A stretch of DNA of 64,000 bases from Sulfitobacter sp. DSM 110093 (GCF_022788715.1 NZ_CP085167.1:1733001-1797000), one strand, 5' to 3'; positions 7,537 to 17,386 are shown, counted from the first letter of the stretch. Translations and numbers: made by a program. The notes: a model not told the origin generated them from the sequence alone.

Positions 7537-7732
7537 GCATTCACTGGATATTGACAAGTTTGCATCAACATCTGGCCTCAGACTTTCCGCAAATAATGTG
7601 GGATGATATGAAGGGCATGATACGGACGGTTTATCCTATCGAGGAAGTGTGCGGCGCACTTAGTCCGGGCCGCACCTTGAAAATAACCTAGCGCGGCGTT
7701 TGTTCGAAAAGCAGTTCCCGGACGGCACTCGG

Positions 7733-8020
7733 ACGGCGGCGGCCTATATTTGAAAGTCGATCCCTCTGCGGCACGCGGTGGATATTGCGGACGGTCGTTC
7801 GGGGACGTCGGCGAGACTACGGCCTGGTTCTGCAAACTTGGTTTCCTTGGCGGAAGCGCGGGAAAAGGTAACCGAGCTCCGCCGGATCACCAGAAGCGGC
7901 GGCAACTCAAAGGTGAAGACACGCGAGGATGAAGGTAGGTCCATAGCTTTCAAAGAGCTCGCTCACCTCGTTTGCGAGCGAAAGTTTAAGAATAGCGACA
8001 ACCACCCCAAGCATATTGTC
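7733..8020 (+). pseudogene. Decayed DUF4102-type tyrosine integrase, N-terminal fragment
   Basis: Across two frames one can read GLYLKVDPSAAR (from about 7741), then GSANLVSLAEAREKVTELRR (in the frame starting at 7778), then a SIAFKELAHLV-like stretch. This is the order of motifs in the N-terminal DUF4102 and core-binding regions of P4-type integrases. At least one frameshift separates the first two blocks, a base seems lost before the GLY block, and the gene is cut at 8021 by an insertion-sequence end. It is a relic of an earlier integration beside the same tRNA. The rest of 7537-7732 holds nothing recognisable. Confidence 0.7.
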
Positions 8021-8571
8021 TGAGGTGCCCCTAGATTTATAGACGCTTTGCTTGGAAATTTTGGAACCAAGGAGGGTGACCGAGGAACGCACGAACCTCA
8101 AAAAGGCGACCGCGTAGTTCGCGCGCGAGTCTCAGTGAACTACGCGTTCATATGGCTCACCTTGCTGAGTTTTCTGTGTGGTCGATGTGCCGTGTTCTGG
8201 CTGTGTATTTCAGTGGCTTCTACGCATAGTTTAAAGAACCGTTAAGGCAGCGTGTGCTTGAAGATGCGCGGCAGACAGTTCTGATCCATCAAGCATGGGC
8301 TGATAGCGACAAAGTCTATGGTAGCAGGCGTGGGAATTGCCATGATAATGTGGTTGCGGAAAGCTTTTTTCATCTTTGGAAGCGCGAACCAATCAGGCGA
8401 CAGACCTACCTCATACGCGACGCAGCAAGGCAGTACGTGTTCGGCTACATTGAAATGTTCTACAATCCAACAGGCAAGCACACAAACAACGGCATGCTGT
8501 CACCGGTTAACTATGAAATAAAACAACAGAAAATGAACGAGCCAGGTGCCTAGGAAACTACGGGCACCGCA
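8021..8571 (+). mobile_element. IS3-family insertion sequence remnant, internally deleted
   Basis: The ends are imperfect inverted repeats: TGAGGTGCCCCTAGATTT at 8021-8038 matches the complement of the right end at 8554-8571 at most positions. Between them are degraded pieces of OrfA (readable as EERTNLKKATA, with stops after it) and of OrfB. The copy is about 550 bases, against about 1.2 kb for a full element, because the centre is missing. No target-site duplication was recognised. Confidence 0.8.
8152..8553 (+). pseudogene. IS3-family OrfB transposase remnant
   Basis: In one frame the sequence reads MAHLAEFSVWSMCRVLAV (typical OrfB start), a TAG stop at the usual Trp of the FYAW motif, then EDARQTVLIHQAWADSDKVYG. 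It continues directly into SRRGNCHDNVVAESFFHL and FGYIEMFYNPTGKHTNNGML at the C-terminus. The DDE-core portion between KVYG and SRRGN is absent, although the frame is kept. The first two catalytic acidic residues are therefore lost and only the Glu region (NVVAESFF) remains. Not functional. Confidence 0.85.
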
Positions 8572-8591
8572 ATGCGCAATTGCCGCCGCGT

Positions 8592-9441
8592 TCAGACGCT
8601 GAGCGCGGTGAAATAGTCATCCCACGATTGATGCGGGCGTCCGGTAACAGCGGCATAATCGCCGGGGCGGTCGTAGACGCCTTTACGGATGCCTTCGTAG
8701 ATGCCGCCGATGATCGGGCCGATAAAGTCGCCCAATTCAGCGCTGCGGTCGGCGACGAATTCTTCGGCCGTCACCTCGCGGTAGCTAAGATTGGTGCCGA
8801 ATGCGCTGTTCAGATAGCCTGCCAGCGCGTCTTGTGTGATCGGCGTGCCATTGAGGTCGAATGTGCCGCCGTTCAGGTCATCTTTTGTCAGCAATGCGGC
8901 ATAGGCATAGGCCAGTTCCGACCGCGTTGTGTAGCCGCATTTGCCGTCGCCTGCGCTGTTGGCGATTTCGCCGCGCGCCTTGTAGCCGTCGATATATTCA
9001 ACGTCCGGCTCGATATAAATTCCGTTGCGCCCGATGGCCCACGCCAGACCGCTGGCTTTGATGTCCGCCTCGGTCTGACGGTTGCTTTGGACCACTGGCG
9101 AAAAGCGCGTGTCCTTCTCGGGGCCGATGATGCTGGTATAGACTAGTTTTTTTCACACCTGCAGCGCGGGCGGCTTGTATCACGTTGCGGTGCTGTCCGA
9201 TGCGACCTTCGGGCGGGGCCATGCCCGATACGATCACCAGTGCATCTACCCCCTTGAGCGAAGTTTCCAGCTGTTCAGGCTGGTCATAATCACCCGCGCG
9301 GACTTCGATCGGCAGGTCGGTGACTTGTTCGGGGGAGCGCGCCAACCCGATAACCGATGCATCCTGTGGCAGGTCAATCAGCTTGCGCACGATCTCTCGG
9401 CCAAGCTGGCCAGAAACTGCGGTTACAGCATATGTCGTCAT
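8592..9441 (-). pseudogene. NmrA-like NAD(P)-binding SDR with a frameshift
   Basis: Two overlapping minus-strand frames together encode a protein of about 283 residues. The N-terminal part (9441 to about 9148) begins MTTYAVTAVSGQLGREIVRK, an atypical-SDR Rossmann nucleotide-binding turn, and continues to AARAAGVKK. The rest reads on in another frame, through VVQSNRQTEADIKASGLAWA to SWDDYFTALSV. The break is at a run of seven A on the coding strand (plus-strand T7 near 9149-9155); removing one A restores GVKKLVYTSI. This is a homopolymer indel, real or a sequencing artefact. The family is QorB/NmrA-like quinone or redox sensing oxidoreductases. The LysR at 10826 may control it. Confidence 0.8.
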
Positions 9442-9503
9442 GATCAGTCCTCAATTCTGGAAACGAAGCCAGAGCCTTCGACAGCTCTGCCATAGGTCTT
9501 CGT

Positions 9504-9995
9504 TTAGCCGTGATAAGCACGGCTCACGGCAAAGCTGTCCTCGAACCAATGCCAGAGCGCGACCTGCCCGTCTTTCACCTTGGCGCGTAGGGCAAAGGTG
9601 AAATCGCCGATCTCTTTGCCCGAATGGGTGGTGATACCGTTCATCTTACCAAAGACGGCAACGGTGTCGCCCGAAGCAAAAGCATCGGTGTTTTCCCATT
9701 CGGTGGTCTGGAAGTTCTCGGAGAACACACTGAGGAACGCAAAGACGTTCTGTTTGCCCTCCGCGCCGCCGATCCAAGGCAGGCTAGCATCGCCCTCGTT
9801 GTGCCAAACCATGTCGTCGGCCATCAACTTGCCCATTGCCTCCATATCGCCCGATCCCATAGCGCCCATAAAGGCCATCACGGTATCAAAGCTGGCTTGT
9901 GTCTGTTCGTCCATTGTCTGTGCTCCTGCATGTTGCCCAAGGATGATCGCGAGCGATGCACCCAGCGAGGTTTTCAGTAGTGTTCTGCGGTTCAT
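9504..9995 (-). CDS. SnoaL/NTF2-like protein with Tat-type leader
   Basis: A 163-residue protein. MNRRTLLKTSLGASLAIILG is an RR-type leader with a hydrophobic stretch ending near HAGA, suggesting export. Residues about 35-160 (FMGAMGSGDMEAMGKLMADDMVWHNEGD, in part) have the cone-fold pattern of SnoaL/ketosteroid-isomerase-related proteins, with Trp/His residues expected around the pocket. Substrate is unknown. It is second in a minus-strand row with the SDR, a small membrane protein and a DUF2218 protein, so it is probably part of one accessory operon. Confidence 0.8.
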   Translation of the reverse strand: MNRRTLLKTSLGASLAIILGQHAGAQTMDEQTQASFDTVMAFMGAMGSGDMEAMGKLMADDMVWHNEGDASLPWIGGAEGKQNVFAFLSVFSENFQTTEWENTDAFASGDTVAVFGKMNGITTHSGKEIGDFTFALRAKVKDGQVALWHWFEDSFAVSRAYHG

Positions 9996-10005
9996 TGAAT
10001 GGCCT

Positions 10006-10395
10006 CTATTTTGGTTGATGTTGCGAAAGCGGTGCGCTTCTCAATGCGTTGGTCGAGAGCGCAAGGGCGATGATCCAAAGCACCGGGCCAAGGGCACCGG
10101 GCACCAGCGGAACAGTGCCGGGGGCAAGCAAGGTCACAATGAATCCGATATCCCCTGCGCTGACGACAACCGCGTTCAGCCAGTACCCAAGGCGGCTATT
10201 GCGCCAAATGTAGACGATGCCGACAACAGCACCGAAAAGTGCAAAGGAGGTCAGATCCCAGGCACCCTGAAATATACGTCCCTGAAGGACGCCATCGTCC
10301 AAAGTTGTACCAAGCTGGTAGACGCCATATGCCGCGCCAAGGTGTAGAATGCCCCAAGCCACATAGGTGACGGCGGCGATGCGTGCGTAGATCAT
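10006..10395 (-). CDS. Small four-helix membrane protein
   Basis: A 129-residue, strongly hydrophobic protein with about four membrane segments (IAAVTYVAWGILHLGAAYGV; FALFGAVVGIVYIW; LNAVVVSAGDIGFIVTLLA; GPVLWIIALALST). No charged catalytic motif was seen and the family was not recognised. It begins 48 bases past the stop of the DUF2218 gene and ends 11 bases before the SnoaL-like start, which supports cotranscription. Confidence 0.7.
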   Translation of the reverse strand: MIYARIAAVTYVAWGILHLGAAYGVYQLGTTLDDGVLQGRIFQGAWDLTSFALFGAVVGIVYIWRNSRLGYWLNAVVVSAGDIGFIVTLLAPGTVPLVPGALGPVLWIIALALSTNALRSAPLSQHQPK

Positions 10396-10442
10396 AAGAT
10401 TTCCTTACGGGTCCTGAGGTGGCCGACGCTTAGGCGCGGCGG

Positions 10443-10730
10443 TCACGCCGCTGCGACTTGCCAATCCAGTTTCGGATTTTCGCGAAAAGCGAAGCGGTCC
10501 AAATGGCTGGTGATAACTTCAGCAGCTTTATCCAGTTTCTGCTGATCCGGTGCTGCGACGCTCAGGTGCAAACCGGTCTCATCAGCACGAAGGTCACATT
10601 GCCCGAAGGGCAATTTGATCCGCCCGGAGCCGGGCTTATGTGTGACCGGGACTTTGTGGCCGAAATGTTTGCACAGTGTACCCAGATAGCGTTCCGCGTT
10701 CGGTGTGATGAAAAATGTGCTCGCGTTCAT
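10443..10730 (-). CDS. DUF2218 domain protein
   Basis: A 95-residue protein starting at the ATG whose complement is 10728-10730, preceded by AAGGAGCG. A longer frame to 10862 would run into the divergent LysR gene and is rejected. The sequence (TPNAERYLGTLCKHFGHKVP, then GRIKLPFGQCDL) matches DUF2218 in length and pattern. That family is often found beside siderophore or redox genes, without a proven function. It is first in the leftward accessory group, divergent from the LysR gene with 95 bases between them. Confidence 0.78.
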   Translation of the reverse strand: MNASTFFITPNAERYLGTLCKHFGHKVPVTHKPGSGRIKLPFGQCDLRADETGLHLSVAAPDQQKLDKAAEVITSHLDRFAFRENPKLDWQVAAA

Positions 10731-10825
10731 ATTGTCGCTCCTTGTCTTGCATGGAACATCTACCCTCGCGACACTGATCGGGGTATTCACGGAAATCAGA
10801 AATCCTAATTCGGGCTGGCAGAACA

Positions 10826-11734
10826 ATGATCGAGCATCTGCGCCATATGGCGATCTTTGCACGGGTCGTCGACGAAGGGTCGTTTCGGGCTGCCGCCAAG
10901 GCGATCGGGCTTGCGCCGTCGCGCGTCAGCGAGACCGTGTCAGAGCTCGAGCGCTTTCTTGGTGCGACGCTTCTTTACCGGACGACGCGCAAGATTGCGC
11001 TCACCAACGAAGGACGCATGTTCTATGCCCGCGTTGCGGAGATGCTGCGCAGCGCCGAAAACGGCCTGAATGAACTCAACGCGCTCTCGCTGGAACCGGT
11101 GGGTGCGCTGCGCGTATCGATGCCTGCCTATATGTCTACCTCCACGCTCGCCACGGCGCTCGCCGAATTTGTCCGGCGCCATCCGCTTGTTGCGCTCTCA
11201 GTTAGCTTTACCGATGCGCGCATGGACTTGTTGGAGGACGGGTTTGACGTCAACTTTCGCGCGGGCTGGCTGGATGACAGTTCGATGATGTCGCGCAAAT
11301 TGGGCGAAAGCGCACGCGCGCTTGTGGCCGGAACGGGCTATGCTGCGACCCGCCCCCGCCCGTCGCATCCGTCCGAGATGGAGGACTGGGACTGGCTGCG
11401 CTACAAGCACCGCTCTGACGTGACGACGCTGCACGGCCCGGGGGGTGTCACGGCGAAGGTGACTGGCCAGTCCCGGATGGAAGTGGACAGCATCGATGCC
11501 TTGAACCACCTCACCTTGCAGAACCTCGGTGCCACGGTCCTGCCCGAGCATCTTGCCGCCCGGGGTGAGGCCGATGGCATGTTGGTGCGCCTGCTCCCTG
11601 ACTGGCACTTGCGCCCGCTTGGCACTTTCGCGGTATGGCCGGACACGTCGCGCCGCGAGAGCCTGACCTTACTTTTTGTACGCTTCGTTGCGGAGTGGGA
11701 AGCAAAGCAGATGACACAGCAAACAAGCATGTGA
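10826..11734 (+). CDS. LysR-family transcriptional regulator
   Basis: A 302-residue protein of standard LysR length. Residues 1-60 hold the winged helix-turn-helix (AAAKAIGLAPSRVSETVSELE, slightly shorter on each side), followed by FLGATLLYRTTRKIALTNEG. The rest is a periplasmic-binding-type effector domain. It is divergent from the DUF2218-membrane-SnoaL-SDR row, the usual LysR arrangement, so those genes are its likely targets. The effector is unknown. Confidence 0.93.
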   Translation: MIEHLRHMAIFARVVDEGSFRAAAKAIGLAPSRVSETVSELERFLGATLLYRTTRKIALTNEGRMFYARVAEMLRSAENGLNELNALSLEPVGALRVSMPAYMSTSTLATALAEFVRRHPLVALSVSFTDARMDLLEDGFDVNFRAGWLDDSSMMSRKLGESARALVAGTGYAATRPRPSHPSEMEDWDWLRYKHRSDVTTLHGPGGVTAKVTGQSRMEVDSIDALNHLTLQNLGATVLPEHLAARGEADGMLVRLLPDWHLRPLGTFAVWPDTSRRESLTLLFVRFVAEWEAKQMTQQTSM

Positions 11735-11840
11735 ACGGTCTAAAAACCTCGCTTCCGATATGCCCCTATGCGAAGAGGTGCGCGCCCGCCTGTGGGATCC
11801 TGGCCACGCTACACAAGGCGTAACACGGCCGGGTCGACAG

Positions 11841-13025
<1,185 letters not shown>

Positions 13026-13068
13026 TTACACTGTTTCCTATTGGCGATAATCACGACTTTCTGAAAAA

Positions 13069-13092
13069 CACTATTACACATTAGTAATAGTG
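13069..13092. promoter_or_regulatory. Palindromic operator between frmA and lysR
   Basis: CACTATTAC-acatta-GTAATAGTG is a perfect inverted repeat with 9-base arms and a 6-base spacer. The inner TTAC-N6-GTAA part agrees with the T-N11-A rule for LysR binding sites. It lies 100 bases upstream of frmA and 28 bases upstream of the LysR start, placing it to control one or both. Confidence 0.6.
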
Positions 13093-13120
13093 GTGCCGCA
13101 ATAAACATGGAAGGATCATC

Positions 13121-13990
13121 ATGCTGAGATGGGAGGGGGTATCAGAATTTGTGGCCGTTGCCGAAGCCCAAAGCTTTACCGGTGCAGCCAATAGCTTGGG
13201 GATTTCCACTGCTCAGGTCAGCCGCCAAGTCGGTGCGCTTGAGGCGCGACTGGATACCAGGCTGTTCTACCGCACCACACGCAAGGTCACGATCACCGAC
13301 ACTGGTCAGGTGTATTACAATCATTGCCGCCAAGTGCTTGACGGGCTGGCCGAAGCCGAGCGCGCGATTACTGATCTGCACCAGAGCCCTAAAGGACGAT
13401 TAAACCTTACGGCACCAGTGACTTTTGGCGAGAACCGCATCGCACCCTTGGTGAATGACTTCGTGCAGCGCTATCCTGACCTTGAGGTCAACCTCAGGCT
13501 CACCAATCAGCTGCTCGACCTTGTGGCCGAAAGCTACGATCTCGCGATCCGGCTGGGAGAGTTGGAAGACAGCTCTATGATGGCAAAGCGGCTGGCCTCT
13601 CGCAGGCATTATACCTGCGCAGCGCCCGAATACCTTGCCGCTCATGGAACCCCCCAAAGCCTGTCCGATCTTGATGCGCACAACTGTCTCCAAGGCACTT
13701 TGGGCTATTGGCGGTTTCAGGAGAGTGCGACGACACGGCATATCCGGGTGAAGGGTAATTTGCGCTGCAACAGTGGCGCGGCACTGGTTGATGCAGCGCT
13801 AAAGAACTTGGGGATCATCCAGTTACCTGATTATTATGTCGAGGCTGAACTTCAGGCTGGACGTTTGATCTCTGTGTTAGATGAGTATCGCGCATCTGAC
13901 GATGGCATATGGGCGATCTATCCGCAGAACCGTCATCTTTCACCAAAGGTGCGGCTGCTGCTTGATCACCTTGGGAAAGAGCTCCGATGA
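13121..13990 (+). CDS. LysR-family transcriptional regulator
   Basis: A 289-residue protein. The N-terminal winged helix-turn-helix (AANSLGISTAQVSRQVGALE) is followed by LDTRLFYRTTRKVTITDTGQ and an effector-binding domain beginning near residue 88. It is divergent from frmA across 152 bases holding a perfect palindrome. Control of frmA is suggested by position only; an independent role is possible because the downstream genes run in the opposite direction. Confidence 0.93.
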   Translation: MLRWEGVSEFVAVAEAQSFTGAANSLGISTAQVSRQVGALEARLDTRLFYRTTRKVTITDTGQVYYNHCRQVLDGLAEAERAITDLHQSPKGRLNLTAPVTFGENRIAPLVNDFVQRYPDLEVNLRLTNQLLDLVAESYDLAIRLGELEDSSMMAKRLASRRHYTCAAPEYLAAHGTPQSLSDLDAHNCLQGTLGYWRFQESATTRHIRVKGNLRCNSGAALVDAALKNLGIIQLPDYYVEAELQAGRLISVLDEYRASDDGIWAIYPQNRHLSPKVRLLLDHLGKELR

Positions 13991-14056
13991 ATTGAGATGC
14001 CATTGCTCTGCAATTCAAGGGGTAGTCTGGATAATCGTGAGGGAGCCGCCGAGGGC

Positions 14057-15421
14057 TTATGATCGCTGGTGGACCAAGGGAAGCCGTAGCACTACGGTCA
14101 GCCCCCTTTCCTGCAGCAACAGCTCGACTTCCCCGCCATGACGACGCAGAACATCTTGAACGATGGCAAGGCCAAGACCGCTGCCCTCGCCTTCGCTCAA
14201 TTGACCGAACCTTTGAAACGCCGCCTGCTCACTGCCTTCAGGGATTCCACGCCCGTCATCTTCGACAGTCAGCACCGCATATCCCCCCTGGGCCATGGTG
14301 CTCACGCGGATCGCAGAAAGGCCTAGACCACCATGCGAAAGCGCATTTTCAAGTAGATTGGTGATTGCCTCACCCAGCAGCACGCTATCGCCATTCACCG
14401 GCAAAGGGGCAGGATATGGCTCAAAGCCAAAGCCGATGTCCTGCGACAGGACCGTCGGGGCAAAGTCACTGCATACTTCGGCAGCGACAGCGTTAAGCTC
14501 AAGCGCATCGAATGTTGGCGCCTCGTCGTAACGCAACCGTTCAAGAGACAACAACTGATTGGCGAGCCGCGCCGATTTACGGGCCGCGGCTATCAATTCG
14601 CGTTCTCGCAAACGACGTTCTTGCGGGTCGCTGACATCCGGCAAAACTTCGGCCAGTGACAGCAGTGCTGAGGCGGGATTACGTAACTGGTGCGCCGCGT
14701 TAGAGATGAAGACCTGATGATCTTCAATGCTTTGCCGCACCTGCCCGAAAAGCCGGTTCAACGTGGCGACAATGCCAAAGACCTCTGCCGGTACCGGGCG
14801 GCGGATATCGCCCAGATCGTCTGGAGATCGATGCTGGATCGCATCTTGCAGGTCGTTCAAGGGGCGCAGGCCGATCTTCACCCCGAACCAGACCACAAAG
14901 GCAAGTGCTGCCATCAGGCTGGCGATCAAAGCAGCAGCACGCCGCGCCAAGGCAGCGGCAAAGGCATTGCGATCACTGTCCCTTTGCCAGACTGTGACAA
15001 TCGTATCGCCCGTCAGGTTGCCGATGGTCGTACTCTCCCGCATCCGCAAAACGCGCACAGGCTCGCCCCGATATTCAGCCATCGAGTAGTTCAGCCGATC
15101 CTCGCCCGCCCGGCCACCAGAGACGGGTGGATAGGCATAGCCGGTGATGTAGATGCCACCGGGGCCCGTGACATGGTAAAAAAGCTCACCGCCCCCGGCG
15201 TCCGAGACGAAATCCCGCGTGCTGGGGGACAGCGCGTCCCCGCCAGAAATCGCCACATCGCGGGAGATCGCCAAAGCTGCGGCCAGCAGGCTGCGGTCGA
15301 ACAGGGTTTCAGAGGTGCGCTGCGCCACTTCAAAGCGCCAAAACCCCAGAACGATCGAAAGCAACAGCAGCGGCGGCAGGATCAGCATGAACAGCCTAGA
15401 GCGCAGCGACATCGAGGTCAT
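14057..15421 (-). CDS. tctE: Sensor histidine kinase, TctE type
   Basis: A 454-residue membrane kinase. A first membrane segment at about residues 10-28 is followed by a periplasmic sensor domain (about 30-160), a second segment (163-183) and a linker. The dimerisation box contains phospho-acceptor His244 in NAAHQLRNPASALL. The ATP-binding domain shows NLLENALSHGG, VEDDGRGIPEG and GSGLGLAIVQD. Its ATG overlaps the stop of the response-regulator gene by four bases. Homologous TctE proteins sense tricarboxylates and induce the tct transporter, and the divergent neighbour here is a TctC gene. Confidence 0.9.
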   Translation of the reverse strand: MTSMSLRSRLFMLILPPLLLLSIVLGFWRFEVAQRTSETLFDRSLLAAALAISRDVAISGGDALSPSTRDFVSDAGGGELFYHVTGPGGIYITGYAYPPVSGGRAGEDRLNYSMAEYRGEPVRVLRMRESTTIGNLTGDTIVTVWQRDSDRNAFAAALARRAAALIASLMAALAFVVWFGVKIGLRPLNDLQDAIQHRSPDDLGDIRRPVPAEVFGIVATLNRLFGQVRQSIEDHQVFISNAAHQLRNPASALLSLAEVLPDVSDPQERRLRERELIAAARKSARLANQLLSLERLRYDEAPTFDALELNAVAAEVCSDFAPTVLSQDIGFGFEPYPAPLPVNGDSVLLGEAITNLLENALSHGGLGLSAIRVSTMAQGGYAVLTVEDDGRGIPEGSEQAAFQRFGQLSEGEGSGLGLAIVQDVLRRHGGEVELLLQERGLTVVLRLPLVHQRS

Positions 15422-16089
15422 GCGCTATCGACCTCCAGCATATAGCCCAGCCCGCGCGCCGCTTTGATGCGGATGCCGAAAGGCTCCAACCGTTTGCGCA
15501 AACGGGACACATGCGGCTCGATTGCGCTGTCTTCCTGCGCGGCCCCGGTGCCATAGACATGTGTGATCAGTTGTGATTTCGAGACGATCCGCCCGCGCCG
15601 TTCCAGCAGGCATTCCAGCGTCGCCAGTTCTTTACGAGGAAAGGCCAGTGGCTGTTCGTCCTTCAACAACTGACGGTTGGTACGGTCAAAGACCAAGGGG
15701 CCAATCGCGTCGCGGGCGGCGAACTCAAGGTTCTTGCGCCGCGCCATGGCCCGCAGCCGCGCCTCCAACTCATCCATCTCGAACGGCTTGGTTAGGTAAT
15801 CATCGGCCCCGGCATCCAGCCCCGCCACCCGCTCTGACGTCTCTGCCCGCGCGGTCAGCAGGATCACCGGCGTTCCATCGCCCCGGCGGCGCAGGCGGCT
15901 CAGAACCTCCAGCCCATCACAGCCGGGCAAGTTGCAATCGAGCACGATCAGGTCGGCCCCTTCGTGCCTCAGAAAGGCATCCGCCTCTTCACCGTCATGC
16001 AGCAGGTCTACCGCATGGCCCCGATCCCGCAGGCGATGGGCAATTCCTTGGGCAAGGGCCTCATTGTCTTCGATGACTGCAATGCGCAT
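15418..16089 (-). CDS. tctD: Response regulator, TctD type (OmpR family)
   Basis: A 223-residue regulator. The receiver domain has the acidic pair ED at 7-8, phospho-acceptor Asp51 in LIVLDCNLPG, and Lys in DDYLTKPFEMDE. The C-terminal winged helix (LATLECLLERRGRIVSKSQL, then VSRLRKRLEPFGI) is OmpR-like. It is first in a two-gene leftward operon with tctE and divergent from tctC across 149 bases, which should contain its binding sites. Confidence 0.92.
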   Translation of the reverse strand: MRIAVIEDNEALAQGIAHRLRDRGHAVDLLHDGEEADAFLRHEGADLIVLDCNLPGCDGLEVLSRLRRRGDGTPVILLTARAETSERVAGLDAGADDYLTKPFEMDELEARLRAMARRKNLEFAARDAIGPLVFDRTNRQLLKDEQPLAFPRKELATLECLLERRGRIVSKSQLITHVYGTGAAQEDSAIEPHVSRLRKRLEPFGIRIKAARGLGYMLEVDSA

Positions 16090-16238
16090 GATTAAAACTT
16101 AATCCTAATGCGCAAGTTTCGCGCAAGGTTGGAAAGGCAGAGTGCCCGTGTTGGAGGAGGGATTCGTTCCCTAAACAAATCCGAATTACGGCAGACGTGA
16201 AAGTCTGACCGGTACAGAATGTCTACGGGAGGACACCT
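16090..16238. promoter_or_regulatory. tctD-tctC divergent control region
   Basis: This 149-base region separates the two-component operon from the transport operon. CAGAC-gtgaaa-GTCTG at 16192-16207 is a perfect inverted repeat about 30 bases before tctC, a candidate TctD site or promoter element. A GGAGG ribosome binding site precedes the tctC ATG. No clear sigma-70 promoter was identified. Confidence 0.45.
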
Positions 16239-17315
16239 ATGACTATCAAGTATTTCGCCGCCACCGCTGCATCTGCCGCCTGCCTCGCCGCCCCGGCGCT
16301 GGCCGAGGTCGATTTTGCAGGCAAAACCATCGAGTGGGTCATCCCCTTCTCGGAAACCGGCGGCTCGGCCAAATGGGCCAACTTCTTTGCGCCGCTTTTG
16401 TCCGAAGAGCTGCCCGGCAACCCCACGGTTGTCGTCAAGTTCATGCCGGGCGCGGGTTCGACCAAAGGCGCGAACTGGTTCCAAGAGCAAGAGCATGACG
16501 AGGGCACAGTCCTTTTCGGCACCTCTGGCTCGACCCAGTTCCCCTATCTGCTGGATGATCCGCGCGTGCGGTATGAGTACAGCGACTGGAACCCGGTCAT
16601 GGCATCGGGCACCGGCGGGGTTGCCTATCTGAACCCCACAGACGGTGAGAAATTCGACGGCACCGCCAATAACCTCAAAGACATCAGCTTCATCTACGGC
16701 TCGCAGGGGGCCACGCGCCTTGACCTCGTGCCGCTGCTGGCATGGGAAATGCTGGGCATGAATGTTGAGCCGGTTTTTGGCATCAAGGGCCGTGGCGATG
16801 GCCGTCTGATGTTTGAACGCGGCGAGGCCACGATCGACTATCAGACCTCGTCAAGCTACCTCGGTGCCTCTGCCGATCTGGTCGAAAAGGGTCAGGCCGT
16901 GCCGATGATGACATGGGGCGCACTTGACGACGATGGCAACATCGTTCGTGACCCCACCTTCCCCGACATCCCAACTTTTAAGGAAGTCTGCGAAGCGACC
17001 GAGGGATGCGCGACCGAGGGTGAGGCCTGGGACGCTTGGAAAGCTTTCTTTATCGCAGGTTTCCCGGTCCAGAAAATTGCCTTTTTGCCGGCCGGCACTC
17101 CGGACGACGTGACCGAGACCTACACAGCTGCCTTCGACGCTGTGCGCAACCGCGAAGACTTTGCCAATATCGCTGAAAAGCGTGTCGGGAAGTACCGTGT
17201 TTTCGTAGGCGAAGGTGCGGCCAAAGCGACGCAGCGCGGCACGACCGTCTCAGCAGAGGCGAAAGCCTTTGTCACCAACTGGCTCCAAGAAGCCTATGGC
17301 GTTTCGCTGAAGTAA
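16239..17315 (+). CDS. tctC: Tripartite tricarboxylate transporter substrate-binding protein
   Basis: A 358-residue periplasmic binding protein of the TctC/Bug family, with a signal peptide cleaved after PALA (about residue 22). KTIEWVIPFSETGGSAKWAN near the mature N-terminus is the family start (in others IxxIVPFxPGG). At about 358 residues it is slightly longer than usual (about 320). It delivers the substrate to the TctA/TctB membrane complex. The gene is immediately followed by the fused permease gene, separated by a strong hairpin. A C4-C6 tricarboxylate substrate is inferred from the neighbouring tcu genes. Confidence 0.88.
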   Translation: MTIKYFAATAASAACLAAPALAEVDFAGKTIEWVIPFSETGGSAKWANFFAPLLSEELPGNPTVVVKFMPGAGSTKGANWFQEQEHDEGTVLFGTSGSTQFPYLLDDPRVRYEYSDWNPVMASGTGGVAYLNPTDGEKFDGTANNLKDISFIYGSQGATRLDLVPLLAWEMLGMNVEPVFGIKGRGDGRLMFERGEATIDYQTSSSYLGASADLVEKGQAVPMMTWGALDDDGNIVRDPTFPDIPTFKEVCEATEGCATEGEAWDAWKAFFIAGFPVQKIAFLPAGTPDDVTETYTAAFDAVRNREDFANIAEKRVGKYRVFVGEGAAKATQRGTTVSAEAKAFVTNWLQEAYGVSLK

Positions 17316-17328
17316 GCGAGACCCCCAC

Positions 17329-17351
17329 GGCCCCGGGTCAATTCCGGGGCC
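17329..17351 (+). terminator. Hairpin between tctC and the permease gene
   Basis: GGCCCCGG-gtcaatt-CCGGGGCC is a perfect 8-bp stem in the 71-base gap. It lacks a U-tract. In binding-protein-dependent operons such hairpins commonly protect or attenuate the mRNA so that binding protein is made in excess over permease. Confidence 0.55.
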
Positions 17352-17386
17352 ACCCCCCTATATTCTAACATTTCGAGGTCGGTGCG

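Noticed and set aside
7446..7691. 81-codon ORF across the right attachment core
   Set aside because: It spans the attR junction, so it would be a by-product of integration; no similarity recognised.
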